A stretch of DNA of 64,000 bases from the NCBI RefSeq assembly GCF_002563895.1, contig NZ_PDJB01000001.1, positions 4,819,501 to 4,883,500 of the forward strand, read 5' to 3'. The stretch's first letter is position 1; every line of letters starts with the position of its first letter. Below are positions 1-8,623 of this stretch, one piece after another. The DNA comes from Pseudomonas lurida (GTDB lineage: Bacteria; Pseudomonadota; Gammaproteobacteria; Pseudomonadales; Pseudomonadaceae). The notes under the pieces are model-generated. The model saw only the letters and a program-made list of their open reading frames with translations. It was not told where the DNA came from and searched no databases. A program made the position numbers and the translations under genes.

Positions 1-165
1 TTTTATTTCGAACATGCCGAAATGCTGGAGTGGTCCGATTCAGGCCAACTGCGGCTGCGGCTGCTCACGGACCTTTCCAGCGAGTGGTGCCATGGCAAGG
101 AACTGACCGCACAGTTTGCGGTACAGGACGAGCAGCTGTTGAGCCTGGTGGCTATCGGCGCCTGA
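1..165 (+). CDS. 3' end of an unidentified gene (partial)
   Basis: Frame 1 is open from the first base to a TGA at 163-165 and gives the last 54 residues of a protein that begins outside the window. The fragment starts FYFEHAEMLEWS and ends LLSLVAIGA. It is neutral to acidic, with no membrane segment or motif I recognise. It ends 18 bases before the stop codon of the convergent sensor kinase gene, which is typical tail-to-tail packing of real genes. I cannot name the family from 54 residues. Confidence 0.6.
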   Translation, partial: FYFEHAEMLEWSDSGQLRLRLLTDLSSEWCHGKELTAQFAVQDEQLLSLVAIGA

Positions 166-183
166 TCCATCGCGAACGCGGCA

Positions 184-1794
184 TCAGGATTTCTCCTGGT
201 CCCGGGGCCAACTCAAGCTGAAACAGGCCCCACCCAAGTTATTGCTCTTGCTGATCAACGCCCGCCCGCCGTGCCAATAGATAATCCGCCGCACGATCGA
301 CAACCCCAGGCCATGGCCACCGGAGGCGCGAGTGCGGCTGTCGTCCAGGCGCAGGAACGGCGTGAAGATGCGCTCCCAGGCACTTTCCGGCACGCCGGGG
401 CCGTCATCTTCGACATCGATGCGGCAGCGCACCTGGCCCACCTGATAACTGATCAACACCTGGCCCTGGGCGTGGCGCATCGCATTGCTCACCAGATTCT
501 GCAGCGCACGGTGCAGGTAACGCGGCTCGGCATCGACCCAGGCGTCGTCCCAATGCGCGGATGACAGGCAAATACCCCGGGCCACGTTGACCTGCGGACG
601 CAGTGGCGATAATTCGCCGATCACCTGATCGAGCAGGGCATTGAGGTCGACCCGCTGGAAATTCAGCTCCGGCGATCCCTGTTCCAGGCGTGCGTAAGTC
701 AGCATCTCGTCCACCAGGCCGTCGAGGTCCTGGATATCGCTGTCCATGCCTTCCAGGTATTTGCGCCGCGCCTCGGCGGTGGTGGCATCGCCGACCATCT
801 CCAGGCCGAAACGCAGGCGTGCCACCGGCGTGCGCAGCTCGTGGGACACCGCGCGCACCAGTTCGCGCTGGATCGCCAGCAACTGCTGCAAGTGCTCGGC
901 CATGCCATTGAACGCCGCGGCCAGGCGCCCCACCGAGTCGGCGCCGCGAGCCGGCACGCGGACTTCCAGGTTGCCCTTGGCGATGCGGGTGGCAGCAGCT
1001 TCCAGGCCGCGCAGCCGCCGCTCAAGCTGGCGCACCAATAGGTAGACGATCAAACCGATCAGGGTCAGGCTGATCAAGGCGATCAGGATCAGCCATTGCG
1101 CCGGATAAGGGTTCATTTGGTACAGCGGACCGATTTCCAGCACCCACGGCGTACCGACCATACCGGCGAACACGCGGATCGAATCACCGCCCTTGCCCAA
1201 GGCCATCACCGTATCGCCTTCCGACACGCGGCGGCGCTGATCTTCGTCCATGTCGGCCTGGTCGAGGGTCATCAGGTGCATATCAAAGCCGAACCCCTTG
1301 GCTTCTTTTATAGCCGCCAGGCGTTGCGGCTGCTCGGCCACCGGGAAGCGCACCAATTCGTCGGCCAGCAGGTAAATAGTCGCGCGCGCCAACTGTTCGC
1401 TGATCTGCTGCACTTCGCCGGTGAGCACCCACTGCTCCTGATTACTGACCAGGCGCAGCACCCGCGCGGCATGCGGCCCGGTCTGCTCCACCAGCACCTG
1501 GCCACGTTGCAGTTGATTGCGCTGGCTCAAGTCCAGTTGCGCATCGGCCAGCGGGCGCAATTCCAGCGGGATTCCCAGCAAACGCTCCCACACCGCCAGG
1601 GCACGCTGGCGCTCGATGGGGCTCATGGGTTGCAGGTTATCGCCCATCAACGCGAAGGTGCCGTGGGCCAGACGCTCGCGGTACTGGCCGCTGCGCACCT
1701 CGTTGAGCAGGTGCAGGGCCAGTACCCCAAGCAGCGCGACCAGGATCAGCGCCGCGCACATGCCGCCGTAGATGCGCAGGAAGATCGAGTTCAC
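184..1794 (-). CDS. rstB: Two-component sensor histidine kinase, RstB-like
   Basis: An inner-membrane sensor kinase of 536 residues that should phosphorylate the response regulator encoded just upstream. A first membrane helix spans about residues 5-29, followed by a periplasmic domain of about 200 residues and a second helix near 228-252. Then come a HAMP linker, the dimerisation/phosphoacceptor box AVSHELRTP with His318, and an ATPase domain with the N box (NLVSNAMRHA), DDGPGVP and GHGLGLSIV. I chose the GTG at 1794 because it overlaps the regulator stop in the pattern CTGTGA, which implies translational coupling, and because the open frame upstream of it only shadows the regulator. The pairing and sequence resemble E. 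coli RstB and the regulator/kinase pair beside nrdA in P. aeruginosa. The signal sensed is not visible. Confidence 0.88.
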   Translation of the reverse strand: MNSIFLRIYGGMCAALILVALLGVLALHLLNEVRSGQYRERLAHGTFALMGDNLQPMSPIERQRALAVWERLLGIPLELRPLADAQLDLSQRNQLQRGQVLVEQTGPHAARVLRLVSNQEQWVLTGEVQQISEQLARATIYLLADELVRFPVAEQPQRLAAIKEAKGFGFDMHLMTLDQADMDEDQRRRVSEGDTVMALGKGGDSIRVFAGMVGTPWVLEIGPLYQMNPYPAQWLILIALISLTLIGLIVYLLVRQLERRLRGLEAAATRIAKGNLEVRVPARGADSVGRLAAAFNGMAEHLQQLLAIQRELVRAVSHELRTPVARLRFGLEMVGDATTAEARRKYLEGMDSDIQDLDGLVDEMLTYARLEQGSPELNFQRVDLNALLDQVIGELSPLRPQVNVARGICLSSAHWDDAWVDAEPRYLHRALQNLVSNAMRHAQGQVLISYQVGQVRCRIDVEDDGPGVPESAWERIFTPFLRLDDSRTRASGGHGLGLSIVRRIIYWHGGRALISKSNNLGGACFSLSWPRDQEKS

Positions 1795-2516
1795 AGCGGC
1801 ATGTCGGCGGCGGCTTCGGGGACGAACAGGTAGCCTTTGCTGCGAATGGTCTTGATCAGCCGCGGGTGGATCGGGTCGTCGCCGATTTTCGGGCGAATGC
1901 GTGAAATGCGCACATCGATCGAACGGTCCTGGCCGTCGTAGCCGATGCCGCGCAGGGCGATGAAGATTTCTTCGCGCGACAGAATGCGCCCGGCGTTCGC
2001 CACCAGCAGCCACAGCAGGTCGAATTCGGCGCTGGTCAGTTCGATACCATCATTATTCAGCCAGGCCTCGCGCAGGGCATTGTCCACCACCAAGGGACCG
2101 AATTGCAGGCGGCGCTGGCTCTCCACGGCAGCTGGCTCCGCCGGTTCGCTGCGCCGCAATAACGCCTGGATACGCGCCAGCAGCAAGCGTGGGCGCACGG
2201 GTTTGCACACGTAGTCGTCGGCGCCCATGTCAAGGCCCAGCACCTGGTCCATATCGTCGGTGCGTGCGGTGAGCATCAGGATCACGCCGTCATAGCGCTC
2301 GCGCACCTTGCGGCAGATGCTCAGGCCGTCTTCGCCGGGCAGCATCAGGTCGAGGATCACCAGGTCTGGCTGTTCGGCGATGATGCGCGCCGCCGCCTGG
2401 GCACCATCGCCCTCCACCGACACCCGCAGGCCGTTGCTCTCCAGGTACTCGCGGGTCAACTCGGCCAGCCGTTCGTCATCCTCGACGATCAATACCTGCC
2501 AGGCTTCATGCTCCAT
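1791..2516 (-). CDS. rstA: OmpR-family response regulator, RstA-like
   Basis: A cytoplasmic DNA-binding response regulator of 241 residues. The receiver domain (about 6-120) has the acidic pair near residue 12, phosphoacceptor Asp56 in VILDLMLPGEDG, the conserved Thr in MLTART and the Lys in YVCKP. A winged-helix output domain follows (about 140-235), with RSIDVRISRIRPKIG and TIRSKGYLF as the recognition and wing segments. Its stop overlaps the GTG of the kinase gene by four bases, so the two form one operon with the regulator first. Length and motifs fit the OmpR/PhoB class and the closest family I recognise is RstA. Targets cannot be read from the sequence. Confidence 0.9.
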   Translation of the reverse strand: MEHEAWQVLIVEDDERLAELTREYLESNGLRVSVEGDGAQAAARIIAEQPDLVILDLMLPGEDGLSICRKVRERYDGVILMLTARTDDMDQVLGLDMGADDYVCKPVRPRLLLARIQALLRRSEPAEPAAVESQRRLQFGPLVVDNALREAWLNNDGIELTSAEFDLLWLLVANAGRILSREEIFIALRGIGYDGQDRSIDVRISRIRPKIGDDPIHPRLIKTIRSKGYLFVPEAAADMPL

Positions 2517-2568
2517 GCGTGATCCTCGTTTTTATATAGGGAGGGAATCGTCAGCCAATGACGTCAAA

Positions 2569-2658
2569 TGTGGGAGCGGGCCTGCCCGCGATGGCGGCGT
2601 TTCAGTCAATGCATCGGTGACTGACGCACTGCAATCGCGGGCAAGCCCGCTCCCACAG
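2569..2658. repeat. REPIN (inverted pair of REP elements)
   Basis: TGTGGGAGCGGGCCTGCCCGCGA on the left is matched in inverted form by TCGCGGGCAAGCCCGCTCCCACA on the right, about 40 bases apart, so the whole unit can fold into a long hairpin. This is the usual Pseudomonas REPIN layout. It lies between the start of the regulator gene and the nrdA leader. Confidence 0.9.
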
Positions 2659-2898
2659 GTTTGATCGTTGCCCGGCCACCTTATTTGTAATGTTTTGAGG
2701 GCATAACATACCGATTGTAGCCATGAGCCAGTCCCCAAACACAAGCCGGGAAATCCATTCGGTGATCGCCTTTTTTTGTGATAGGGTTCGCGCCCTCAAA
2801 AATCCAACCTGCTGTTTTTACCTTGGAATATTCGGTGACAAACGGCCTAATCCAGCAGCAATGCGGCCTACACGGCTGTTCCACGTTTCATACACATT

Positions 2899-2919
2899 TT
2901 ACCCACAGCGTTATCCACA
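2899..2919 (+). promoter_or_regulatory. Two DnaA-box-like 9-mers upstream of nrdA
   Basis: TTATCCACA at 2911-2919 is a perfect DnaA box, and TTACCCACA at 2899-2907 differs from it at one position. The two are direct repeats 12 bases apart, just upstream of the NrdR-like boxes. DnaA control of class Ia reductase genes is known in E. coli; here it is an inference from the motif. Confidence 0.55.
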
Positions 2920-2945
2920 GGTAGTGCGTTGCTAAGCCCCCCAAA

Positions 2946-2992
2946 ACGCATTATCTTGTAGCTCGGCGCTAAAAAAACCCTACATGTAGGGT
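2946..2992. promoter_or_regulatory. Paired NrdR-box-like operators of nrdA
   Basis: Two 16-base windows resemble the NrdR box ACACAATATATTGTGT. Box 1 (2946-2961) is ACGCATTATCTTGTAG, with 11 of 16 matches. Box 2 (2977-2992) lies in a perfect 22-base palindrome (2974-2995) with core CTACATGTAG. Their centres are 31 bases apart, the three-helical-turn spacing typical of NrdR box pairs. Position upstream of a class Ia reductase gene fits repression by NrdR at high ATP/dATP. Confidence 0.65.
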
Positions 2993-3314
2993 TTTGGGCG
3001 AAAAAAACCAAACACAGATCAGACAAGAAACTCAAGCCCTTTCTTGCTCTTGCTTGGTTGAACCAAAGCATTTTTTCAAAGACCAAACCGCGCACGCGGA
3101 TGGCAGCCGTTTTCACGCTCCAACAGCGCAAAACGGTACGGGTGTTGCAGTGCTTGAACCTGGCAACTGTCACCCATCAGGAATACGGCCAAGGGCGTTT
3201 CAGCCCCGAACCGAAGACTTCGGCATGGAAGCGGCGCGAACAGCTCCCTTCCTCCTGTCCCGAAGTTGTTATGCCAGGCCCAGGCCTGCTGTAAGTGCTT
3301 CAGGACGGAACGGT

Positions 3315-3333
3315 GGGCACCGTGATGGTGCCC
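3315..3333 (+). promoter_or_regulatory. Leader hairpin before nrdA
   Basis: GGGCACC and GGTGCCC form a perfect 7-bp stem with a 5-base loop, ending 17 bases before the Shine-Dalgarno GGAGA (3351-3355). There is no T-run, so it is not an obvious terminator. It may stabilise or shape the leader. Confidence 0.4.
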
Positions 3334-3364
3334 AAATAAATATAGAATGTGGAGACAACCCCCC

Positions 3365-6262
3365 ATGCAAACCGACACAACTCGCGAGAACCCGCAGGGC
3401 TCCGTGCCGCAGGCCGCTGATTCGAACCTGGATCTGTCCGCCACTGCACCCGGCCAATTGCGCGTGATCAAGCGTAACGGCACTGTCGTTCCTTACACCG
3501 ATGACAAAATCACCGTCGCCATCACCAAAGCGTTTCTTGCAGTTGAAGGCGGTACCGCTGCCGCTTCGTCGCGCATCCATGACACCGTTGCCCGCCTGAC
3601 CGAACAAGTCACCGCGACCTTCAAGCGTCGCATGCCCTCGGGCGGCACCATCCACATCGAAGAAATCCAGGACCAGGTCGAACTGGCCCTGATGCGTGCC
3701 GGCGAGCAGAAAGTCGCCCGCGACTACGTGATCTACCGTGATTCGCGCGCCAAGGAACGTGCCGTGCGCTCCCCGGCTGACGAAGCCTCCGTGCAAGCTC
3801 ACCCGTCGATCCGTATTACCCTCGCCGACGGCAGCTTTGCTCCGCTGGACCTGGGCCGCCTGAACACCATCATCACCGAGGCCTGCGAAGGCCTGGAAGA
3901 AGTCGATGGTGACCTGATCCAGCGCGAAACCCTGAAGAACCTGTACGACGGCGTAGCCCTGACCGACGTCAACACCGCCCTGGTGATGACCGCCCGTACC
4001 CTGGTTGAACGCGAGCCGAACTACTCGTTCGTGACCGCGCGCCTGCTGATGGACACCCTGCGTGCCGAAGGCCTGGGCTTCCTGAAAGTCGCCGACAGCG
4101 CCACTCACCATGAGATGGCCGACCTGTACGCCAAGGCCCTGCCGGCCTACATCGCCAAGGGTATCGAATACGAATTGCTGAACCCGGTGCTGGCCACCTT
4201 CGACCTGGAAAAGCTCGGCAAGGCGATCAACCACGAGCGCGACCAGCAGTTCACTTACCTGGGCCTGCAAACCCTGTACGACCGCTACTTCATCCACAAG
4301 GACGGTATCCGCTTCGAACTGCCGCAAGTGTTCTTCATGCGCGTGGCCATGGGCCTGGCGATCGAAGAGAAGCACAAAGAAGACCGTGCCATCGAGTTCT
4401 ACAACCTGCTGTCGTCCTTCGACTACATGTCGTCGACCCCGACCCTGTTCAACGCCGGCACCCTGCGTCCACAGCTGTCGAGCTGCTACCTGACCACCGT
4501 GCCGGACGACCTGTCGGGCATCTACCACGCGATCCACGACAACGCCATGTTGTCCAAATTCGCCGGCGGCCTGGGTAACGACTGGACCCCGGTGCGTGCG
4601 CTGGGTTCGTACATCAAGGGCACCAACGGCAAGTCCCAAGGCGTTGTACCGTTCCTCAAAGTCGTGAACGACACCGCCGTTGCGGTCAACCAGGGCGGCA
4701 AGCGCAAAGGCGCTGTGTGTGCCTACCTGGAAACCTGGCACATGGACATTGAAGAGTTCATCGAGCTGCGCAAGAACACCGGTGATGATCGTCGTCGTAC
4801 CCACGACATGAACACCGCCAACTGGATCCCAGACCTGTTCATGAAGCGCGTCTTCGATGACGGCAAGTGGACCCTGTTCTCGCCATCCGAAGTTCCAGAC
4901 CTGCACGACCTGACCGGCAAGGCCTTCGAAGAGCGCTACGAGTACTACGAAGCCCTCACCGAGTACCCAGGCAAGGTCAAGCTGTTCAAGACCATCCAGG
5001 CCAAAGACCTGTGGCGCAAAATGCTGTCCATGCTGTTCGAAACCGGCCACCCATGGCTGACTTTCAAGGACCCGTGCAACCTGCGCAGCCCGCAGCAGCA
5101 CGTAGGCGTGGTCCACAGCTCGAACCTGTGCACCGAGATCACCTTGAACACCAACAAGGACGAGATCGCCGTTTGCAACCTGGGCTCGATCAACCTGCCG
5201 AACCACATCGTCAACGGCAAGCTGGACACCGCCAAGCTGGAGCGCACCGTCAACACCGCCGTTCGCATGCTCGATAACGTGATCGACATCAACTACTACT
5301 CGGTACCACAGGCGCAGAACTCCAACTTCAAGCACCGTCCGGTCGGCCTGGGCATCATGGGCTTCCAGGACGCGCTGTACCTGCAGCACATTCCTTACGG
5401 TTCGGACGCTGCGGTCGAGTTCGCCGACAAGTCCATGGAAGCGGTGAGCTACTACGCGATCCAGGCTTCCTGCGACCTGGCCGACGAGCGCGGTGCCTAC
5501 GAGACGTTCCAGGGTTCGCTGTGGTCCAAAGGCATCCTGCCGCTGGATTCGCAACAGATCCTGATCGAAGCCCGTGGCCAGAAGTACATCGACGTTGACC
5601 TGAACGAATCCCTGGATTGGGCGCCGGTACGTGCCCGTGTGCAAAAAGGCATTCGTAACTCCAACATCATGGCCATCGCACCGACCGCCACCATCGCCAA
5701 CATCACTGGCGTGTCGCAGTCGATCGAACCGACCTACCAGAACCTGTATGTGAAATCGAACCTGTCGGGCGAATTCACCGTGATCAACCCGTACCTGGTT
5801 CGCGACCTGAAAGCCCGCGGCCTGTGGGACTCGGTCATGATCAACGACCTGAAGTACTACGACGGTTCCGTGCAGCAGATCGAGCGCATCCCGCAAGAAC
5901 TCAAAGAGCTCTACGCGACCGCCTTCGAAGTGGACACCAAGTGGATCGTTGACGCGGCCAGCCGTCGTCAGAAGTGGATCGACCAGGCCCAGTCCCTGAA
6001 CCTGTACATCGCCGGCGCTTCGGGCAAGAAGCTGGACGTGACCTACCGCATGGCTTGGTACCGTGGCTTGAAAACCACTTACTACCTCCGTGCCCTGGCC
6101 GCGACCAGCACCGAGAAGTCGACCATCAACACCGGCAAGCTCAACGCTGTTTCCAGCGGCGGCAACCACGGTGATGATTCGGTCCTCGCCGCTCCAGCCG
6201 GCCCGGCACCAGTGCCAAAAGCCTGCGCGATCGACGAGCCGGACTGCGAAGCTTGCCAATAA
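3365..6262 (+). CDS. nrdA: Ribonucleoside-diphosphate reductase class Ia, alpha subunit
   Basis: The catalytic subunit that reduces ribonucleoside diphosphates to deoxy forms, working with the NrdB radical subunit in the cytoplasm. The 965-residue protein opens with two ATP-cone regions (about 38-125 and 150-245), as known for Pseudomonas NrdA. The catalytic core follows, with Cys374 (SSCYLTT), Asn587/Cys589/Glu591 in NLCTEI, and Cys604 before NLGSINL, matching the E. coli redox and radical cysteines. The C-terminus keeps the redox tail, with Cys954, Cys961 and Cys964. I chose ATG 3365 because GGAGA lies 9 bases upstream; an in-frame start 18 bases earlier has no such site. A terminator follows and no nrdB lies downstream in this window. 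DnaA-like and NrdR-like boxes lie about 370-470 bases upstream of the start codon. Confidence 0.97.
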   Translation: MQTDTTRENPQGSVPQAADSNLDLSATAPGQLRVIKRNGTVVPYTDDKITVAITKAFLAVEGGTAAASSRIHDTVARLTEQVTATFKRRMPSGGTIHIEEIQDQVELALMRAGEQKVARDYVIYRDSRAKERAVRSPADEASVQAHPSIRITLADGSFAPLDLGRLNTIITEACEGLEEVDGDLIQRETLKNLYDGVALTDVNTALVMTARTLVEREPNYSFVTARLLMDTLRAEGLGFLKVADSATHHEMADLYAKALPAYIAKGIEYELLNPVLATFDLEKLGKAINHERDQQFTYLGLQTLYDRYFIHKDGIRFELPQVFFMRVAMGLAIEEKHKEDRAIEFYNLLSSFDYMSSTPTLFNAGTLRPQLSSCYLTTVPDDLSGIYHAIHDNAMLSKFAGGLGNDWTPVRALGSYIKGTNGKSQGVVPFLKVVNDTAVAVNQGGKRKGAVCAYLETWHMDIEEFIELRKNTGDDRRRTHDMNTANWIPDLFMKRVFDDGKWTLFSPSEVPDLHDLTGKAFEERYEYYEALTEYPGKVKLFKTIQAKDLWRKMLSMLFETGHPWLTFKDPCNLRSPQQHVGVVHSSNLCTEITLNTNKDEIAVCNLGSINLPNHIVNGKLDTAKLERTVNTAVRMLDNVIDINYYSVPQAQNSNFKHRPVGLGIMGFQDALYLQHIPYGSDAAVEFADKSMEAVSYYAIQASCDLADERGAYETFQGSLWSKGILPLDSQQILIEARGQKYIDVDLNESLDWAPVRARVQKGIRNSNIMAIAPTATIANITGVSQSIEPTYQNLYVKSNLSGEFTVINPYLVRDLKARGLWDSVMINDLKYYDGSVQQIERIPQELKELYATAFEVDTKWIVDAASRRQKWIDQAQSLNLYIAGASGKKLDVTYRMAWYRGLKTTYYLRALAATSTEKSTINTGKLNAVSSGGNHGDDSVLAAPAGPAPVPKACAIDEPDCEACQ

Positions 6263-6299
6263 GCTGAGCCGGTAGGCGCTGAAAGGCGCTTACTCGAAA

Positions 6300-6339
6300 C
6301 CCCCGACATGCCCCCTGGGTGTGCCGGGGGTTTTCTTTT
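6300..6339 (+). terminator. Rho-independent terminator after nrdA
   Basis: CCCCCG and CGGGGG pair across about 19 bases, and the stem is followed by TTTTCTTTT. It lies 37 bases after the nrdA stop, so nrdA is probably transcribed alone. Confidence 0.8.
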
Positions 6340-6379
6340 GGGGCCGAGCCTGCAGCGCACGCCCCTGCACACATCACGC

Positions 6380-6450
6380 GGTGGGCGCTGGCTTGCCAGT
6401 GATAGCGGCGTATCAGTTGCCCGTGTGTTGGCCGGCAAGCCGGCTGCTGC
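6380..6450. repeat. Degenerate REP-like inverted repeat
   Basis: GGGCGCTGGCTTGCCAG near 6382 and GGCCGGCAAGCCGGC near 6440 resemble decayed REP arms in inverted order. The match is weaker than in the other REPINs of the window. Confidence 0.4.
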
Positions 6451-6493
6451 AGTCGGCTGTATTTCAAGCCGGAAAACCTTGCGCGACCACCCA

Positions 6494-6522
6494 CAAAAAA
6501 GCCCCTCTTTCGAGGGGCTTCT
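6494..6522 (-). terminator. Terminator of the flgBCDE operon
   Basis: On the minus strand a stem AAGCCCCTC/GAGGGGCTT with a 4-base loop is followed by TTTTTTG. It lies 18-46 bases beyond the flgE stop. Confidence 0.85.
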
Positions 6523-6539
6523 TGTACAGCGCTACCGCA

Positions 6540-7850
6540 TCAGGTCATCTGGATGATGGTCTGCATGATGGTGCTCTGGGTGGAGATGGTCTTGGCGTTC
6601 GCCTGATAGTTGCTCTGGGCCTTGATCAGGTCCACCAGCTCGTTGGTCAGGTTGACGTTGGAGTTCTCCAGGGAGTTGGCCACGATCGAACCCAGGGTGC
6701 CGGCCTGCGGAGTGTCATAGCCTGGCTGGCCCGAAGCGAAGGTCTCTTTCCAGGTAGTACCGCCGGCAGGCTGCAGGCCTTGTTCGTTGTTGAAGCTGGC
6801 CAGGGAGATCTGGCCGATGGCCTTGCTCTGCTGGTTGCTGAACGTTGCGAACAGTACGCCGCTGCCATCGATTTTCAGCCCGGTGATCTGGCCGGTGGCG
6901 TAGCCATCGGTGACCGGAGGGTTGCGGTAAGTGGCCGAGTTGTACTGGGTGATGTTGGCCATGTTGACGGCGATCCCTGTCGGGTTGGCATTCGCGCCGT
7001 TTGCCTTCCACACGCCATCTGTCACCGTACCTGGGACCCAGCCGGTGATGGTCAGTGTCTTGTTGGAGACACCACCGGTCACGACGCTGGTCAGCTTGCC
7101 GTTGCCATCGAAGGTCAAGGCCGACGGCACAGGCGGAGTAGACGGCGTACCGGTTGGCGCCGAACCATCTGGGTTGCGGCCGTCAATCAGGGTATAGGCG
7201 CTCCACTTGTTGCCGTCGGTTTTCACCAAGTACTGCACCATCGGGTGCGCGTTGCCCTGGGAGTCGTACAAGGTGGTGCTGTACTGGGTGGTGAAGGTGC
7301 TGGTGTCGTTCGGGTTGAACGGCTTGGCCGTCTGGTCGATCACCGGCTCCGAGGAGTTCAGGTTACTGGTGGAATCCACTTTGGTGGAGGCCTTGGGCGG
7401 CAGGTTCGACAGGTTCAGCTGCAGGTCGACCAGGCCGCCCTTGATGATCTTGCCGTCAGCGTCTGCTGCGTAGCCTTGCAGGCGCGAGGTGCCGGTGTTG
7501 TTGGTGATGTAGCCGTCTTTGTCGGCACGGAAGGCACCGCTGCGGGTGTATTCCAGCGAACCATCGCTGCCCTTCTGGACGAAGAAGCCGCCGCCCTGGA
7601 TCGCCATGTCCAGGATGCCGCCGCTGCCGTTGACGTCACCTTGGGTGAACTGCTGGGACACGGCCGCCAGGTTCACACCGTTACCGATGCTGTTCTGGCC
7701 GGTGCCCAGTTTGGAGGCTGCGTAGATGTCCGCGAATTCCGCACGGGACGACTTGAAGCCTGTGGTCGCGACGTTGGCGATGTTGTTGCCGGTCACGTCC
7801 AGTTGTTTGTTGGCCGCATAGAGGCCGCTAAGGCCGATGTTAAAAGACAT
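6540..7850 (-). CDS. flgE: Flagellar hook protein FlgE
   Basis: Structural protein of the flagellar hook, exported by the flagellar type III system and assembled outside the cell on the rod. The 436-residue protein starts with the rod/hook signature MSFNIGLSGLYAANKQLDV and the motif NNIANVATTGFK. It ends with the matching C-terminal coiled region (VANSLENSNVNLTNELVDLI, then ANAKTISTQS). The central part is Gly/Asn/Thr-rich, as expected for the variable surface domain. It is the last gene of flgB-C-D-E, 31 bases after flgD, and a terminator follows. Expression probably depends on the sigma-54-type promoter ahead of flgB. Confidence 0.96.
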   Translation of the reverse strand: MSFNIGLSGLYAANKQLDVTGNNIANVATTGFKSSRAEFADIYAASKLGTGQNSIGNGVNLAAVSQQFTQGDVNGSGGILDMAIQGGGFFVQKGSDGSLEYTRSGAFRADKDGYITNNTGTSRLQGYAADADGKIIKGGLVDLQLNLSNLPPKASTKVDSTSNLNSSEPVIDQTAKPFNPNDTSTFTTQYSTTLYDSQGNAHPMVQYLVKTDGNKWSAYTLIDGRNPDGSAPTGTPSTPPVPSALTFDGNGKLTSVVTGGVSNKTLTITGWVPGTVTDGVWKANGANANPTGIAVNMANITQYNSATYRNPPVTDGYATGQITGLKIDGSGVLFATFSNQQSKAIGQISLASFNNEQGLQPAGGTTWKETFASGQPGYDTPQAGTLGSIVANSLENSNVNLTNELVDLIKAQSNYQANAKTISTQSTIMQTIIQMT

Positions 7851-7881
7851 GTTTCTCTCCCTCTGCCGTGTTTAGCCGGCT

Positions 7882-8607
7882 CTATGTACCGATAGTCTGA
7901 ATTTGCGACAGCTTGACGCTGCCCATGCCGCCAGCCAGGTTCAGCAGCATTTCGCCGCCGGTCTTGCTCAGGGTCACGCTCGTTACCGTCGCTGGCAGCG
8001 AAGTGGCCAGGGCAACGGAGTCGCCCTTGTCGTTCTTGGTGGTGGCATTGAAGGTGTAGGTGCCCGCAGGAGCCACTTCGCCCTTGTCGTTCTTGCCATC
8101 CCAGATAAAGCTCTGGGTGCCGGCGCTCTGGGCGCCCATTTCGATGGTGCGCACCACGTTGCCGTCTTTGTCGGTGATCTTGACGGAGACGTTGCCGGTC
8201 GCCGCTGTGACATCCACCGAACCGGTCATGCTCTTGCTGGTATCAACCATGGCCTTGTCGGTCTGGATGATGATCGAGCGGCCTACCAGCGACGACGCCT
8301 GCAGTGCCTGCGACGAGCTGAAGTTGCTGGAGATCGCATTCACCGAGTCGTTCAGGGTGTTGATGCCTTCCAGGCTGCTGAACTGCGCCAGCTGGGCCAC
8401 GAACGCGCCGTTGTCTTGCGGCGACAGCGGGTTCTGGTTCTTCAGCTGGGTCACCAGCAGTTGCAGGAACGCGTCCTTGCCCAGCGACTGGTTACCCGTC
8501 GCAGACTTGGCTGCGTCGCCGACGCTGCTGTTATCTGTCGCGGTCTTGACCTTGGAGTTGAAAAGGTCCTGGACTGCCGTGTTGTTTGACGTATCAACGA
8601 TGGCCAT
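7882..8607 (-). CDS. flgD: Flagellar hook assembly (capping) protein FlgD
   Basis: Scaffold that caps the growing hook and guides FlgE polymerisation. The 241-residue protein has the N-terminal FlgD region with LGKDAFLQLLVTQLKNQNP and FVAQLAQFSSLEGI. A beta-rich C-terminal part follows, with IWDGKNDKGEVAPAGTYTF, the FlgD Ig-like/tudor signature. It lies between flgC and flgE in the usual order. The start has no close competitor and the length is normal for Pseudomonas. Confidence 0.95.
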   Translation of the reverse strand: MAIVDTSNNTAVQDLFNSKVKTATDNSSVGDAAKSATGNQSLGKDAFLQLLVTQLKNQNPLSPQDNGAFVAQLAQFSSLEGINTLNDSVNAISSNFSSSQALQASSLVGRSIIIQTDKAMVDTSKSMTGSVDVTAATGNVSVKITDKDGNVVRTIEMGAQSAGTQSFIWDGKNDKGEVAPAGTYTFNATTKNDKGDSVALATSLPATVTSVTLSKTGGEMLLNLAGGMGSVKLSQIQTIGT

Positions 8608-8623
8608 TATTTGGCGCCCCTTA

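Larger units (their letters stand above)
2517..3364. other. Intergenic region: rstA upstream region, REPIN and nrdA control region
   Basis: No credible gene is present in these 848 bases. The left part holds the REPIN and the upstream region of rstA. The middle (2890-3000) holds DnaA-box-like and NrdR-box-like sites. The right part would be a long nrdA leader ending in a small hairpin and a Shine-Dalgarno sequence. The open frames here are low in coding character and conflict with these sites. Confidence 0.7.

Noticed and set aside
3269..6259. A 996-codon open frame on the minus strand opposite nrdA
   Set aside because: It mirrors a clear nrdA gene; its composition (Gly/Val/Gln/His-rich, no domain) is that of an antisense shadow in GC-rich DNA.
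6321..7895. A 524-codon plus-strand frame opposite flgE
   Set aside because: Shadow of flgE, and it would run through the two terminators at 6300-6339 and 6494-6522.
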